A stretch of DNA of 64,000 nucleotides, taken from positions 248,001 to 312,000 of the forward strand of contig CAYJOL010000002.1 in assembly GCA_964371785.1 (NCBI GenBank). Direction: 5' to 3'. This document shows positions 36,154-44,542 of this stretch, piece by piece. The notes beneath the pieces were generated by a model that saw nothing but the letters and a program-made list of their open reading frames with translations, had not been told where the DNA came from and did not search any database. The stretch comes from CAVQCT01 sp964371785. Its GTDB lineage: Bacteria > Zixibacteria > MSB-5A5 > GN15 > FEB-12. A program made the translations under genes and the position numbers. Positions within the stretch are counted from its first letter, which is position 1. Every line of letters starts with the position of its first letter.

Positions 36154-36185
36154 CGAAACGGAGGCGCCATCGCGTCTCCGTTTCG
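36154..36185. terminator. Hairpin terminator between convergent genes
   Basis: CGAAACGGAG (36154-36163) pairs with CTCCGTTTCG (36176-36185). It lies between the end of the dps remnant (plus) and the end of the next surface protein (minus) and may serve both. Confidence 0.6.
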
Positions 36186-36223
36186 TCCTCATCTGAATTG
36201 GATTGCTGCAGGTCATTGGCAAA

Positions 36224-37207
36224 CTAGTGAGACAACTCCGCGGGGGGCTGTTTGGTTACCGGTTGTGGGTTCCGCACAGGAACTTCGCCATCGACGTAAG
36301 CAGTGTCTATATGCATGCCGGTAGAGGATTTTGCCAGCGGGCCATAATAAGTCGGATAGTAAGTGGCCGAGATCACAGGACTCCACATATAGGTCGATCC
36401 ATAATTGTCGACTTTTCGACCCTCGAGACGGAAGGTGTACGTTCCGGCGGCAAACATATAATATACGCGTCGCAGAGATACCGGATAATACTCATAACTG
36501 GTGCCGGACCATGAATCCGCACCCAGCCAGTAGTAGAAGTACACTTCATCGGTACCGCCGGCCGTCTGATCTATTTGCAAAGAGACGCGGTTAGGAAATC
36601 CCGTAGTTCCTACGAGCCCTACCTGCCCGGTAGCTTCAACCATGATGAAACCACCACCGGGCGTGGTAATAGAGATAGTCGCTATGTCGGCGTTCAGCGC
36701 CGATCCAGAATACAGGATGTTTATACCCCCGGCATACATAGCGTCGGTTAGACCGGTCTCGTCTATGACTTTTGTCGAATACAGACTGCTGTCCGGCACC
36801 GTACCCGCAACATAGGCGAATGCCACCGACGTCAGTTTGGTACGCGGAGACATTTCCGGGCCTCCATTGACACTCATTCCCAGATACAGATTTGAATCCT
36901 TAAGAAAGACCGTGTCCGGCAGAATCGCCTGACCGGGAGCGCCGAGATTGACGGTGAACAAACCGGAAGAAGTGGAAACCGCAACCGAGCCGCTCACCCA
37001 TTTCATGTTCGCCGGCGAGGTTGAACTCGGATCATTCCAGAGGGTAAAATTCAGATTGTAACTTCCGTCGGCTACCGGATTACCACCGGAATCGGTAAGC
37101 GTTCCCTGATAAGCGATAGTACGCGGTGGCGGGGGTGTAACACTCATCGCGACGACAGCCAGACAAAACACGAAGAGACCTAAAGTCCCGGCGAAACGCA
37201 ATTGCAT
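36224..37207 (-). CDS. Exported beta-rich surface protein, paralogous N-terminus to the S74 protein
   Basis: A 327-residue exported protein with signal peptide (LGLFVFCLAVVAMS). Residues about 30-130 (AYQGTLTDSGGNPVADGSYN...LTLWND-like) match the N-terminal domain of the 869-residue S74 protein at 17864-20473, including the conserved segment MSPRTKLTSVAFAY versus MTPRTALRYTPRALL. The rest is beta-rich with many aromatic residues (VYFYYWLGADSW, YYPTYYGPL) and no S74 domain. Likely a cell-surface or fibre component. Function not recognised. Confidence 0.8.
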   Translation of the reverse strand: MQLRFAGTLGLFVFCLAVVAMSVTPPPPRTIAYQGTLTDSGGNPVADGSYNLNFTLWNDPSSTSPANMKWVSGSVAVSTSSGLFTVNLGAPGQAILPDTVFLKDSNLYLGMSVNGGPEMSPRTKLTSVAFAYVAGTVPDSSLYSTKVIDETGLTDAMYAGGINILYSGSALNADIATISITTPGGGFIMVEATGQVGLVGTTGFPNRVSLQIDQTAGGTDEVYFYYWLGADSWSGTSYEYYPVSLRRVYYMFAAGTYTFRLEGRKVDNYGSTYMWSPVISATYYPTYYGPLAKSSTGMHIDTAYVDGEVPVRNPQPVTKQPPAELSH

Positions 37208-37244
37208 GACGGACTCCTTCTTGGTTCATAGAGTTCTTAGACCC

Positions 37245-37273
37245 AATATGTCGCAGACAAGCTTTTCTTGCAA
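37245..37273 (-). promoter_or_regulatory. Possible promoter of the surface protein gene
   Basis: Minus-strand TTGCAA (37273-37268), 17-bp spacer, CATATT (37250-37245), about 40 bp upstream of the ATG at 37207. Confidence 0.4.
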
Positions 37274-37392
37274 GGACTTTCTCTCGCCCAAAGTACCGGG
37301 AACCGACTGCCCCCATAGACCGTTTGGTCAGACAACAATCCTGATTGACCAGAGGTCGGAATTTGGAATAGTATCGGGAGGATAGAAATCAT

Positions 37393-38358
37393 TTGGGCGA
37401 ACACGAGTTACGGGAGTGGAATCCAGTGATCCGTTTTGGACTTTGTTGTATCTTTCACAAGGAACGTATTAGGTTTCGAACCACGACCGCAACCGCGTTG
37501 GTTCGCCTGACCCGTAATGAGTCCCTGGCAAAATTGTCGGAGGTATGCCTGCACAATGCACGTTCCCTGCACGAAGCTATCGACTATTGTGTTCACCATG
37601 GAATAGGATCGTTTCGAGTCATGAGCGGACTGCTCCCCTTGCGCACCCATCCGGTGCATCGCTACAATCTCGCAAATCTACCGGACGGCGACGAGATTAT
37701 AGCCGAGTTGAAGCGTTGCGGCGACTTTGCCGGAGCAAGTGATATCCGCCTCACGTTTCATCCTGACCAGTTTGTTGTACTAAACTCCCCCCGCCCGGAT
37801 GTCGTGGCCAGTTCCATAGCTGAACTTGAGCACCACGCCGACATTGCGGAGTTGATTGGCGCTGACGTCATAAACATCCACGCCGGCGGTGTCTATGGCG
37901 ATAAGGATTCTGCCCTGGACCGACTCGAGCTTGGTGTGCGCCGGTTATCGGACCGGTTGAAGCAACGCCTGACGCTTGAAAACGATGATCGTTGCTACTC
38001 CCCTGTAGACTTATTGCCGTTTTGTTGGCGCAACCGGATTCCGTTGGTCTACGACGTTCACCATCACCGCTGTCTTCCGGATGGGTTCAGCGTATTCGAA
38101 GCCACCGCGATGGCCCTCTCCACCTGGAACCGCGAACCGCTTTTTCACATCTCCAGTCCGCTGAATGGCTGGTTTTCAAAGATGCCACAAAAACATCATG
38201 ACTTCATCGCTCCTGAAGATTTCCCTGCTGAATGGCTGAACCTCCCGATTACGGTCGACGTAGAGGCCAAGGCCAAGGAAGAGGCAATTGCGCTCTTACG
38301 CTATTCACTGAGCGGCGTATTGACGCCGCACGAATCAGCTAATGTCCGCTGTTCCTAG
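37393..38358 (+). CDS. uvsE: UV DNA damage endonuclease UvsE/UvdE
   Basis: A 321-residue TIM-barrel endonuclease of the UvdE family, which nicks DNA 5' to UV photoproducts for alternative excision repair. Family features visible: RFGLCC near the start, FRVMSGLLPL, RLTFHPDQFVVLNSP, NIHAGGVYGDK, LTLENDDRCY, YDVHHHRC and the HHDFI segment, with many metal-binding His/Glu/Asp. The start is uncertain: TTG 37393 has GGGAGG about 11 bp upstream, and GTG 37426 (just before IRFGLCC) has GGGAG 9 bp upstream. Single gene with convergent lipoprotein gene 3 bp downstream. Confidence 0.93.
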   Translation: MGEHELREWNPVIRFGLCCIFHKERIRFRTTTATALVRLTRNESLAKLSEVCLHNARSLHEAIDYCVHHGIGSFRVMSGLLPLRTHPVHRYNLANLPDGDEIIAELKRCGDFAGASDIRLTFHPDQFVVLNSPRPDVVASSIAELEHHADIAELIGADVINIHAGGVYGDKDSALDRLELGVRRLSDRLKQRLTLENDDRCYSPVDLLPFCWRNRIPLVYDVHHHRCLPDGFSVFEATAMALSTWNREPLFHISSPLNGWFSKMPQKHHDFIAPEDFPAEWLNLPITVDVEAKAKEEAIALLRYSLSGVLTPHESANVRCS

Positions 38359-38361
38359 CAA

Positions 38362-38883
38362 TCAGAACTCAATCCGCTCAGCCCGTCCGACCGCATTGCC
38401 GCCCGCCTGGGCATTTCTTCCGGATTGGTCGAATGATTCGTAATTGATTCGTGAAGAGAACGACTGGCCATCTTCGGAGACCGTGATAGTATCGACCAGC
38501 ACACCTCGTCCGGCAGGTAGCCATCCGGTTGATGCTGGCAGGTTTTCCGAACTGTTGGGCGGCCGGGTGGCATAAAACTCGTACCTGGCTTCATATAGAT
38601 GTGGGCCAATATTGCGCCAGATGCCGTATGCCGGAGGAACCGGTGGTGCGGCGTCATAATTCGATGACTCCGTCATGGTACCACCTGTATTGAACACATA
38701 CATGAATTCAAGGTCTTTGACTTCGGCGAACGGACCGTTAGCAAATTGGATCCTGGCACGCCAGGCGCCCGCCAAAGCTCCATCTTGACCATCAGTCTTC
38801 GCCTGTTTGCCACTTTCCGCGCAACCGAACGCCAGGCCACAGATGACAACCAATATCGAAAGCCAAACCAGCATCTTGCTCAT
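38362..38883 (-). CDS. Lipoprotein of unknown function
   Basis: A 173-residue lipoprotein with signal peptide and lipobox LAFGC. The mature part is beta-rich (GAWRARIQFANG, EFMYVFNTGGTM, GIWRNIGPHLYEARYEFY, DTITVSEDGQSF) and looks like a small lipocalin-like barrel, but I cannot name the family. ATG 38883 has AAGGAG 8-9 bp upstream; the frame continues to 38940 without a ribosome site. Convergent with uvsE. Confidence 0.72.
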   Translation of the reverse strand: MSKMLVWLSILVVICGLAFGCAESGKQAKTDGQDGALAGAWRARIQFANGPFAEVKDLEFMYVFNTGGTMTESSNYDAAPPVPPAYGIWRNIGPHLYEARYEFYATRPPNSSENLPASTGWLPAGRGVLVDTITVSEDGQSFSSRINYESFDQSGRNAQAGGNAVGRAERIEF

Positions 38884-39290
38884 AACGTACTCTCCTTTAC
38901 TATACATGGTGCGCCATCGGTTCAGGGCTTTAGTGACCAAAACAAATCAATGCAGGTGCATGTGTCTGCTGACATTGTGAGTCCGGATGGTCCCTGAACC
39001 AGCTCATAGTACAGTCAATTTTAGCCCGTACAAAGTACTTTCGTCTTTAGTCCGGAACTCCAAGCGGATTCTCGCAAAGCAACCATTCATCTTCTTAAGG
39101 CTTCACCAAACATTCAGAGCGGTCACAACAAACTAATGCCTTACCAATCAAAGACTGAAATAGTCCACTGTCATTGCCGTCTCCCTTTAACCAGACAATA
39201 GCATCGTTTTTCCTGGTTCAATGAGTATCAAGACGGCTGAGTTCCCTGTCCTGCGGATTCAGGGCATAGATGATAAGCGGGCGGAGGCGC
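38884..39290. other. Intergenic region without a recognisable gene
   Basis: About 400 bp upstream of the small lipoprotein and downstream of the LRR lipoprotein. No convincing ORF, RNA or repeat seen. Confidence 0.35.
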
Positions 39291-40541
39291 TTACCAGCTT
39301 ACGTCCACGCCCCGGGCCTGCAGGGCCGGAATCTGTACCGTCACTGCCTGCTGCGAGAGCGGATTGCCGCCCAAATACACAACATCGCCCGCCCCTAGAC
39401 CGGCATTGTCCACTAAAGGCTGTATATCCGTAATGTTGTTGTACACGAGATTGAGATCGTGCAGATTCAGCAGGCTTCCAAGCGGCGTAAGATCCGATAT
39501 CTGGTTTATCATGAGATCGAGCCCCTCAAGCGTCGTTAGTCCGGCAAGCGGGGCCAGCGATGTGATGCTGTTGCTGTTTAGCTTACAGATTTTCAAGTGA
39601 GTCAGGTTACTCATAAAGCTGATGTCCGTGAGATTCAACAATGCAAAGTGAACGTCGGACAAATTCTCCAACCCATACAGGGGCGAGAAATCGGTCACCT
39701 GAGTGGCAAACATAAAAAGCTGCCGCAAAGTTGGTACCGACGCCAAGGGTCCGATATCTGTGATCGGGTTGTCGGCGATACTCAATTGACTCAGTCCACC
39801 TAGACTGGCTACCGGCGTGATATCAGTAATATGATTACTGGAAACATCCAATCCCCAAATCTGGTCAAGATCAGTCAAAGGAGAAATATCGGTCAGCTCG
39901 TTTCCACCAAGAGCTACTCCTTGAACCGATATAAAATACTCGATACCGGAGATATTGGCGATATGCTGAAACGGAGCGTTCACATAAATCACCGTATCGA
40001 CATCGGATGTCAATATATCTCCGCTCGCCTTGTGAACGATTGCGCGAACAATCCGCTCAAAAGCGGTGTCAGCGAATATCACTACCTGAATGGCCGGACA
40101 GTGAACATTGCAGCAATTCGATATGCCGCTCCAATTATCTTTGTCATCACACGACTTCAGCGCAAAATAGTACATGCTGTCGGGCTCGAGATTGTCCACT
40201 ACGCACTGCTGCGGATATCCCGCCGGACCAGGTGCTGGTACGGAATCGAGGCGATACTGTTGAGCAAAGTTCTGTGCGGTAATGCTTTCATAGGCTATTC
40301 GCAAATCGTATCCGTCCACCATGCCGGCGGAATGATCGGCTCGATAGTCATGCGGCGCTGTCCACTCGAGAGTGACTGAGTGCGAAGTTGTAGCAACTAC
40401 TGCAAGATTCGCTATTGCGTCCGGAGGCGTCTTGTCCGGCTGCTCGTCGTCGGCCGACGGGGACTTCGAACATTGGACAGTAATTATCAGCGCCACAACC
40501 GCGAACAGCACCGTATACAGAGAACGATGTAACTGGAACAT
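39291..40541 (-). CDS. Lipoprotein with one FN3 / leucine-rich-repeat module
   Basis: A 416-residue surface lipoprotein, signal peptide ending in the lipobox IITVQC. One FN3 domain (about residues 30-140) is followed by internalin-type LRRs (about 190-400; units such as LSDVHFALLNLTDISFM). The cap PLVDNAGLGAGD..YLGGNPL and IPALQARGVDVSW closely match the two modules of the lipoprotein at 4686-6806, so the genes are paralogues. ATG 40541 has GGAG 6 bp upstream; the ORF start at 40646 is unlikely. It probably binds an extracellular ligand or another cell. Confidence 0.87.
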   Translation of the reverse strand: MFQLHRSLYTVLFAVVALIITVQCSKSPSADDEQPDKTPPDAIANLAVVATTSHSVTLEWTAPHDYRADHSAGMVDGYDLRIAYESITAQNFAQQYRLDSVPAPGPAGYPQQCVVDNLEPDSMYYFALKSCDDKDNWSGISNCCNVHCPAIQVVIFADTAFERIVRAIVHKASGDILTSDVDTVIYVNAPFQHIANISGIEYFISVQGVALGGNELTDISPLTDLDQIWGLDVSSNHITDITPVASLGGLSQLSIADNPITDIGPLASVPTLRQLFMFATQVTDFSPLYGLENLSDVHFALLNLTDISFMSNLTHLKICKLNSNSITSLAPLAGLTTLEGLDLMINQISDLTPLGSLLNLHDLNLVYNNITDIQPLVDNAGLGAGDVVYLGGNPLSQQAVTVQIPALQARGVDVSW

Positions 40542-40688
40542 ATTTCGCTCCGTGGAAAGTGGTGTAACGTGAAATCGATAATTCTCCCGATTCAGATAAC
40601 CTACACATCTATCATGCGACACCAGGAGCCGCGTCGCATCAAACATTAACCCTGCGCGGCCTCAAACGACTGAGAATTGGCCGATATC

Positions 40689-40717
40689 AATATATCTAAC
40701 ATGGACTTCTTTGTCAA
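40689..40717 (-). promoter_or_regulatory. Strong predicted promoter of the LRR lipoprotein
   Basis: Minus-strand TTGACA (40717-40712), 17-bp spacer, TATATT (40694-40689), near consensus sigma70 type, about 150 bp upstream of the ATG at 40541. The remainder of 40542-40862 has no gene. Confidence 0.7.
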
Positions 40718-40862
40718 TACACCATGCGCTGACCGGCTTACGTAACATACTGCTGTGCTCAAATGATGGAAACAAATTGTCGCGGAGTTTTCCTTTTCAG
40801 TGGTCAGAGTCGACCTTTAACCCGGCGCCATGAGAATGATACTGAATGGATAAGGAGCAGTA

Positions 40863-41171
40863 TTACGATTTCACGCCCGGCCGATAAGCAAACTCGGCAG
40901 CTGACATCGATGGTGGGACCGGATAGACTCCGGCACCCGAACAGAGTGGACAGGGGTTGCGATCGATCAATCTGACTTCAATCAACCCGGTGCCATGGCA
41001 CGCATAGCACGTATTCTCCAGTGCGTCGAACCCCTTCCCATCGCAATACATGCATCTATGGGAATGATTCGATGTCATGCACAGATTATCCACCCATCCC
41101 AGACCGTTGCACTCCGGGCAAGTTTTCGGCTCTCCCTGAGGCGACGGTTTCTTCCTTGTTTCCTGGCCCAT
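40863..41171 (-). CDS. Small CxxCxGxG zinc protein of the hydrogenase operon
   Basis: A 102-residue protein with four DnaJ-type zinc motifs: CPECNGLG (residues 18-25), CMYCDGKG (40-47), CYACHGTG (55-62) and CPLCSGAG (74-81). There is no J domain, so it is an isolated cysteine-rich domain. GAGGTG lies 4 bp before the ATG. The ATG lies inside the 3' end of the maturation protease gene (86-bp overlap, different frame), so it is translationally linked to it. Last gene of the hdr/hydrogenase operon. It could act in protein folding, metal delivery or redox sensing for the complex; no function is proven by sequence. Confidence 0.8.
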   Translation of the reverse strand: MGQETRKKPSPQGEPKTCPECNGLGWVDNLCMTSNHSHRCMYCDGKGFDALENTCYACHGTGLIEVRLIDRNPCPLCSGAGVYPVPPSMSAAEFAYRPGVKS

Positions 41172-41646
41172 GTTTCACCTCATCTATTTTTCCGTGAATC
41201 CACTGCGCGATCATCGCCGCCGCTTCGGGCACCGCAGAAGCTACCGATGCCGTCATGCTCTCCGAGAGCGTGGTGACATCGGACGCCTCCACCGCCAATA
41301 TATCGATATCGTCCGGAATCGTATACCCCATCATCGTGCCGAACCGAAGCGCAGTTGGCAGGCTGATCTGATGGCTCGATACCAAACCGCGGCTCGGCGT
41401 CCAGTACCCGCGCGGAAAATAGTGCAGTGTACCGGGCATAGAATTGCCGGTCACGACAGTATCCACTATCAGGACCGCGTTTCGTCCCTGAAATATGTCA
41501 AGTAACGCAAATCCGGCCACCGACGCGGTCAGTACATCCGCATACTCGGTCAGGTTGCTCTGAGCTATCGTCTCCCCGACCCGATAGCCAAAAGCATCGT
41601 CGCTTAATACATCATTGCCGAGACAGAGCACCAGAAGCGGTTTCAT
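41086..41646 (-). CDS. [NiFe]-hydrogenase maturation endopeptidase
   Basis: A 186-residue protease of the HyaD/HycI (M52) family, which removes the C-terminal peptide of the hydrogenase large subunit after nickel insertion. GNDVLSDDAFGYRVGE near residue 10 has the nickel-sensing acidic pair, and IVDTVVTG holds the second conserved Asp; a His is found in SSHQISLP. Its ATG overlaps the stop of the large-subunit gene by one base (TGATG). The tail of about 30 polar residues (KHGPGNKEET...) overlaps the next gene. Its substrate is surely the adjacent large subunit, which has a 27-residue tail after the DPCxxCxxH motif. Confidence 0.93.
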   Translation of the reverse strand: MKPLLVLCLGNDVLSDDAFGYRVGETIAQSNLTEYADVLTASVAGFALLDIFQGRNAVLIVDTVVTGNSMPGTLHYFPRGYWTPSRGLVSSHQISLPTALRFGTMMGYTIPDDIDILAVEASDVTTLSESMTASVASAVPEAAAMIAQWIHGKIDEVKHGPGNKEETVASGRAENLPGVQRSGMGG

Positions 41647-43127
41647 CAATCCCTCCGCGCCGTATCGATCACTTCGCCGGTCGCGGAATCATGGATGTAC
41701 AATATCAGGGGCATCGTGCCGGGAAGTGAATGGGTGGCACAGCCGAAACAGGGGTCGTAGGCTCGAAACGCCATTTCAATCCGATTGAGTATGCCGTCGG
41801 TGATTGTTGTCCCCTTCTTGATCAGACCCTCGGCCGCCCGCTTGATCGACATAGTGATCGGGGCATTGTTATTGGTCGTACCCACAATAAGGTTGGCTTC
41901 TGTTATAATACCGCGCTGGTCGGTCTTATAATGATGTGTCAGCGTGCCCCGCGGCGCCTCTACAATACCGACTCCCTCTCCCGTAATTGAAGTTGGCGGC
42001 TCGAATATCTTATCGGAAGTGATTTCCTCATCTTTGGCTTGTATGAGAACAGCTTCGCAGGCATAGACCAGTTCTACCACTCTTGCCCAGTGGGTCGCCA
42101 GGGTAGCATGAACCGGCGTCCTTCCGGAACGATCTCCGGTGAGCGTCTCATAAAACCGTTCGTACTCGGCCTGGGCGAGCGGCGTGGTCATACCCTCAGA
42201 TACGTTCAGCCGGCTCAACGGAGTTGCTTTGTAGACGCCGGATTCCTTGCCGTCGACAAACCCCTTCCATCCGACTTTCTTGAGGAATGGATATTTCAGG
42301 TAACTGTAAGCCTCGACGTGCTCAGCCACATAATCGAGATAATCACTCGGGACATATTTGGCGTGTTCCTGGCCGTCCGGGTCGGTCACTCTCACCATGC
42401 CATCGTAGAAATTGACTTTGTTGTTGGCATCCACCAAACCCATGTTGTATGTCTTATGGCTGTACATATCCCCGACAATCAAATCGACGTATGCCTTATT
42501 GGCCAGTACGATATCATTTAGCACCTGAACCGTGAACTTGGCAAACTCGACCATCTCCTCGCCGATCTTGATCATCTCCTGTTGTTCTTCTTTGGTCACG
42601 CGCTTAGACATGCCACCCGGAAGCGCGGTCACCGGATGAACTTTCTTGCCGCCGATAATTTCGATAATACGCTGCCCGCGGGCTCGCTGTGCAATCACTT
42701 TCTTGCCTGCATCGAGCCCCACTTTTGCAATGACGCCGAGAATATTTCTCTCCGCGGCGGGAGCATCGGGACCGCACACAAAATCCGGACCGCCAAGGGC
42801 ATAGAAATGAGTTGTATGGTCGCCGGCGTAGAAGCCGTTATAGACCAGCTCCCGCAGCTTTCGGGCCGCCGCAGGAATAGTAACGCCGTATACGGCGTCG
42901 GCCGCTTTTGCGGCGGCCATATGGTGCGCGTCGGGACAGACTCCGCAGATGCGGGTTGTTATCCGACACATTTCTTCCACCGGCCGGCCAACGCAAAACT
43001 TTTCGAAACCGCGCAGTTCCGGCACCTGAAAATAGCAGTTCGCAAGAGAACCGTCATCGTTGACAAACAGATGTATCTTCCCATGGCCCTCGAGTCGGGT
43101 GATTGGGTCAATCAGGATTTTCTTCAT
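41646..43127 (-). CDS. mvhA: [NiFe] hydrogenase large subunit, group 3 (MvhA-like)
   Basis: A 493-residue catalytic subunit. N-terminal L1 motif RICGVCPDAHH (Cys61, Cys64) and C-terminal L2 motif DPCFGCATH (Cys460, Cys463) supply the four Ni-binding cysteines. The pro-peptide after His466 is 27 residues. Overall it fits soluble group 3 enzymes of the MvhA/HoxH type, not membrane uptake hydrogenases. ATG 43127 overlaps the stop of the small-subunit gene (ATGA) and has GGAGAG upstream; the long ORF extension to 43337 is not real. It would oxidise H2 and feed electrons through MvhG and MvhD to HdrA. Confidence 0.95.
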   Translation of the reverse strand: MKKILIDPITRLEGHGKIHLFVNDDGSLANCYFQVPELRGFEKFCVGRPVEEMCRITTRICGVCPDAHHMAAAKAADAVYGVTIPAAARKLRELVYNGFYAGDHTTHFYALGGPDFVCGPDAPAAERNILGVIAKVGLDAGKKVIAQRARGQRIIEIIGGKKVHPVTALPGGMSKRVTKEEQQEMIKIGEEMVEFAKFTVQVLNDIVLANKAYVDLIVGDMYSHKTYNMGLVDANNKVNFYDGMVRVTDPDGQEHAKYVPSDYLDYVAEHVEAYSYLKYPFLKKVGWKGFVDGKESGVYKATPLSRLNVSEGMTTPLAQAEYERFYETLTGDRSGRTPVHATLATHWARVVELVYACEAVLIQAKDEEITSDKIFEPPTSITGEGVGIVEAPRGTLTHHYKTDQRGIITEANLIVGTTNNNAPITMSIKRAAEGLIKKGTTITDGILNRIEMAFRAYDPCFGCATHSLPGTMPLILYIHDSATGEVIDTARRD

Positions 43128-44095
43128 ACTTGCACTCTCCTGATCACCGAAGCAGGAAGACTGAAGCGATAAAAAGTCCCCACCGGGTCGGCGATCGTCT
43201 CGATAATGGCGTTTACTTCCTCCGGATCGGTGGAGTCTATCACACTGGCCAGCGCGGAGATCATTTTCGCTCCCTGGTCGCGCACGTTTACCGGGAGACC
43301 ATAGCAACCTCTGCAAGGCACGCCGGCCGAAACGCACTTGGCGCCACAGCCTGCCCGGGTAGCCGGACCGAGACAGACAATCCCTTGCTCAAGCAGACAA
43401 ACGGCCGGATCGGCCTTGATTTCATGCGGGCGATAGAATTTCTTGATCTTCTTCACGTTTTTCTCCCGCTTGCACTCGTCGCAGCACGTTTTATCAGTCG
43501 CACCCAGCACCGTACCCTTCGGCGGAAGCGGCTTGCCATTCTTCAGGATATCGATAACCGCCTCGACCACCGCCGCGATCTGATTCGACTGAGGAGGACA
43601 GCCCGGGATGATGTAATCAACATCCACCACCTGCGGGAGTGTCCGAACCGTATTCCAAAGAAACGGGATGTGAAGTTCACCCTCGGGAACCTGGACGATC
43701 GGTTGAGGTACCGTGCCATTTCCGTTTTCCAGCGACGGCGATTGCTTATAGACATAGTCCATAAGCGCGTCTTTGGTAATCAGATTTGCCAGACCGGGGA
43801 TGCACCCCTCGGAAGCACAGGAGCCGAAGGCACAGAGTACGACTGATTTCGCGCGCAGGAGTTGAGCCAGTTCGTAGTTCTCGTCACTGCGGATAGCTCC
43901 ATTGAAGAGAGTCAAGGTAATGGACTTGTCCTCCATCCTTCGTATGTCGTCGTACTTCGTGTCCATAACGCAGGGCCAGAAGATCGGATCGAAGAAATCG
44001 GCGACAGCCAGGATCTTCTCTTCGATATCAAGGATAGCGATATCACAACCGCCGCAAGATGCCGCCCAATAGACCGCCAGTTTCGGTTTTGCCAT
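43124..44095 (-). CDS. mvhG: [NiFe] hydrogenase small subunit (MvhG-like)
   Basis: A 323-residue iron-sulfur subunit. The proximal-cluster motif AASCGGCDIAILD is at residues 11-23, with FGSCASEG and PGCPPQ further on. The C-terminal part has CCDECKREKN, a further eight-Cys region (VCLLEQGIVCLGPATRAGCG and CVSAGVPCRGCYG) for medial and distal clusters. No Tat signal, so the enzyme is cytoplasmic, as expected for group 3c. 6 bp after mvhD, overlapping mvhA by 4 bp. Confidence 0.94.
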   Translation of the reverse strand: MAKPKLAVYWAASCGGCDIAILDIEEKILAVADFFDPIFWPCVMDTKYDDIRRMEDKSITLTLFNGAIRSDENYELAQLLRAKSVVLCAFGSCASEGCIPGLANLITKDALMDYVYKQSPSLENGNGTVPQPIVQVPEGELHIPFLWNTVRTLPQVVDVDYIIPGCPPQSNQIAAVVEAVIDILKNGKPLPPKGTVLGATDKTCCDECKREKNVKKIKKFYRPHEIKADPAVCLLEQGIVCLGPATRAGCGAKCVSAGVPCRGCYGLPVNVRDQGAKMISALASVIDSTDPEEVNAIIETIADPVGTFYRFSLPASVIRRVQV

Positions 44096-44101
44096 ATTCT
44101 G

Positions 44102-44542
44102 TTACTCCCTACCTGCGGCTTCCGGTTGGAACGCCCAGTCCTTCAGCTCAAGTGGTCCAAGGGCCCGGATCTGTTCAGTGAATTCGCCTACCACTTCCTG
44201 AAAACGGACACCCTCGGAGGCGGAGACCCATTCGAGGCGCAATCTCCTTCGGTCGATCCCCATTTCTTCGAGAACTTTCAGCGTTAGCGGTACGCGCCTC
44301 ATGCATTTGTAATTTCCCTCTACATAATGGCAGTCACCCGGGTGGCACCCGCAGATGAGGACACCGTCGGCTCCCTTCTGAAAAGCATCGAGCACAAATC
44401 CCGGATCGACTCGGCCGCTGCACATCACTCGAATACCCAGAATATTGGGGGGATATTTCAGCCGTGCCGTACCGGCCAGGTCGGCCCCGGTATAGCTGCA
44501 CCAGTTGCACAGGAAGCCTATGATTTTCGGTTCAAAGCTCAT
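44102..44542 (-). CDS. mvhD: MvhD iron-sulfur subunit, hydrogenase to HdrA electron link
   Basis: A 146-residue MvhD/VhuD family protein with a [2Fe-2S] cluster. Cysteine motifs: FLCNWCSYTGAD (residues 10-21), VMCSGRVDP, ICGCHPGDCHY and KCMRR. In methanogens this subunit docks the hydrogenase to HdrA. Its ATG overlaps the stop of the NuoG/HdrA fusion gene (ATGA), so it is translated right after the HdrA C-terminal half it should contact. Confidence 0.94.
   Translation of the reverse strand: MSFEPKIIGFLCNWCSYTGADLAGTARLKYPPNILGIRVMCSGRVDPGFVLDAFQKGADGVLICGCHPGDCHYVEGNYKCMRRVPLTLKVLEEMGIDRRRLRLEWVSASEGVRFQEVVGEFTEQIRALGPLELKDWAFQPEAAGRE

Noticed and set aside
43128..43337. N-terminal extension of the hydrogenase large subunit
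   Set aside because: It overlaps the small-subunit gene in another frame and has random, Arg-rich composition; the family starts at MKKILIDPITRLEGH.
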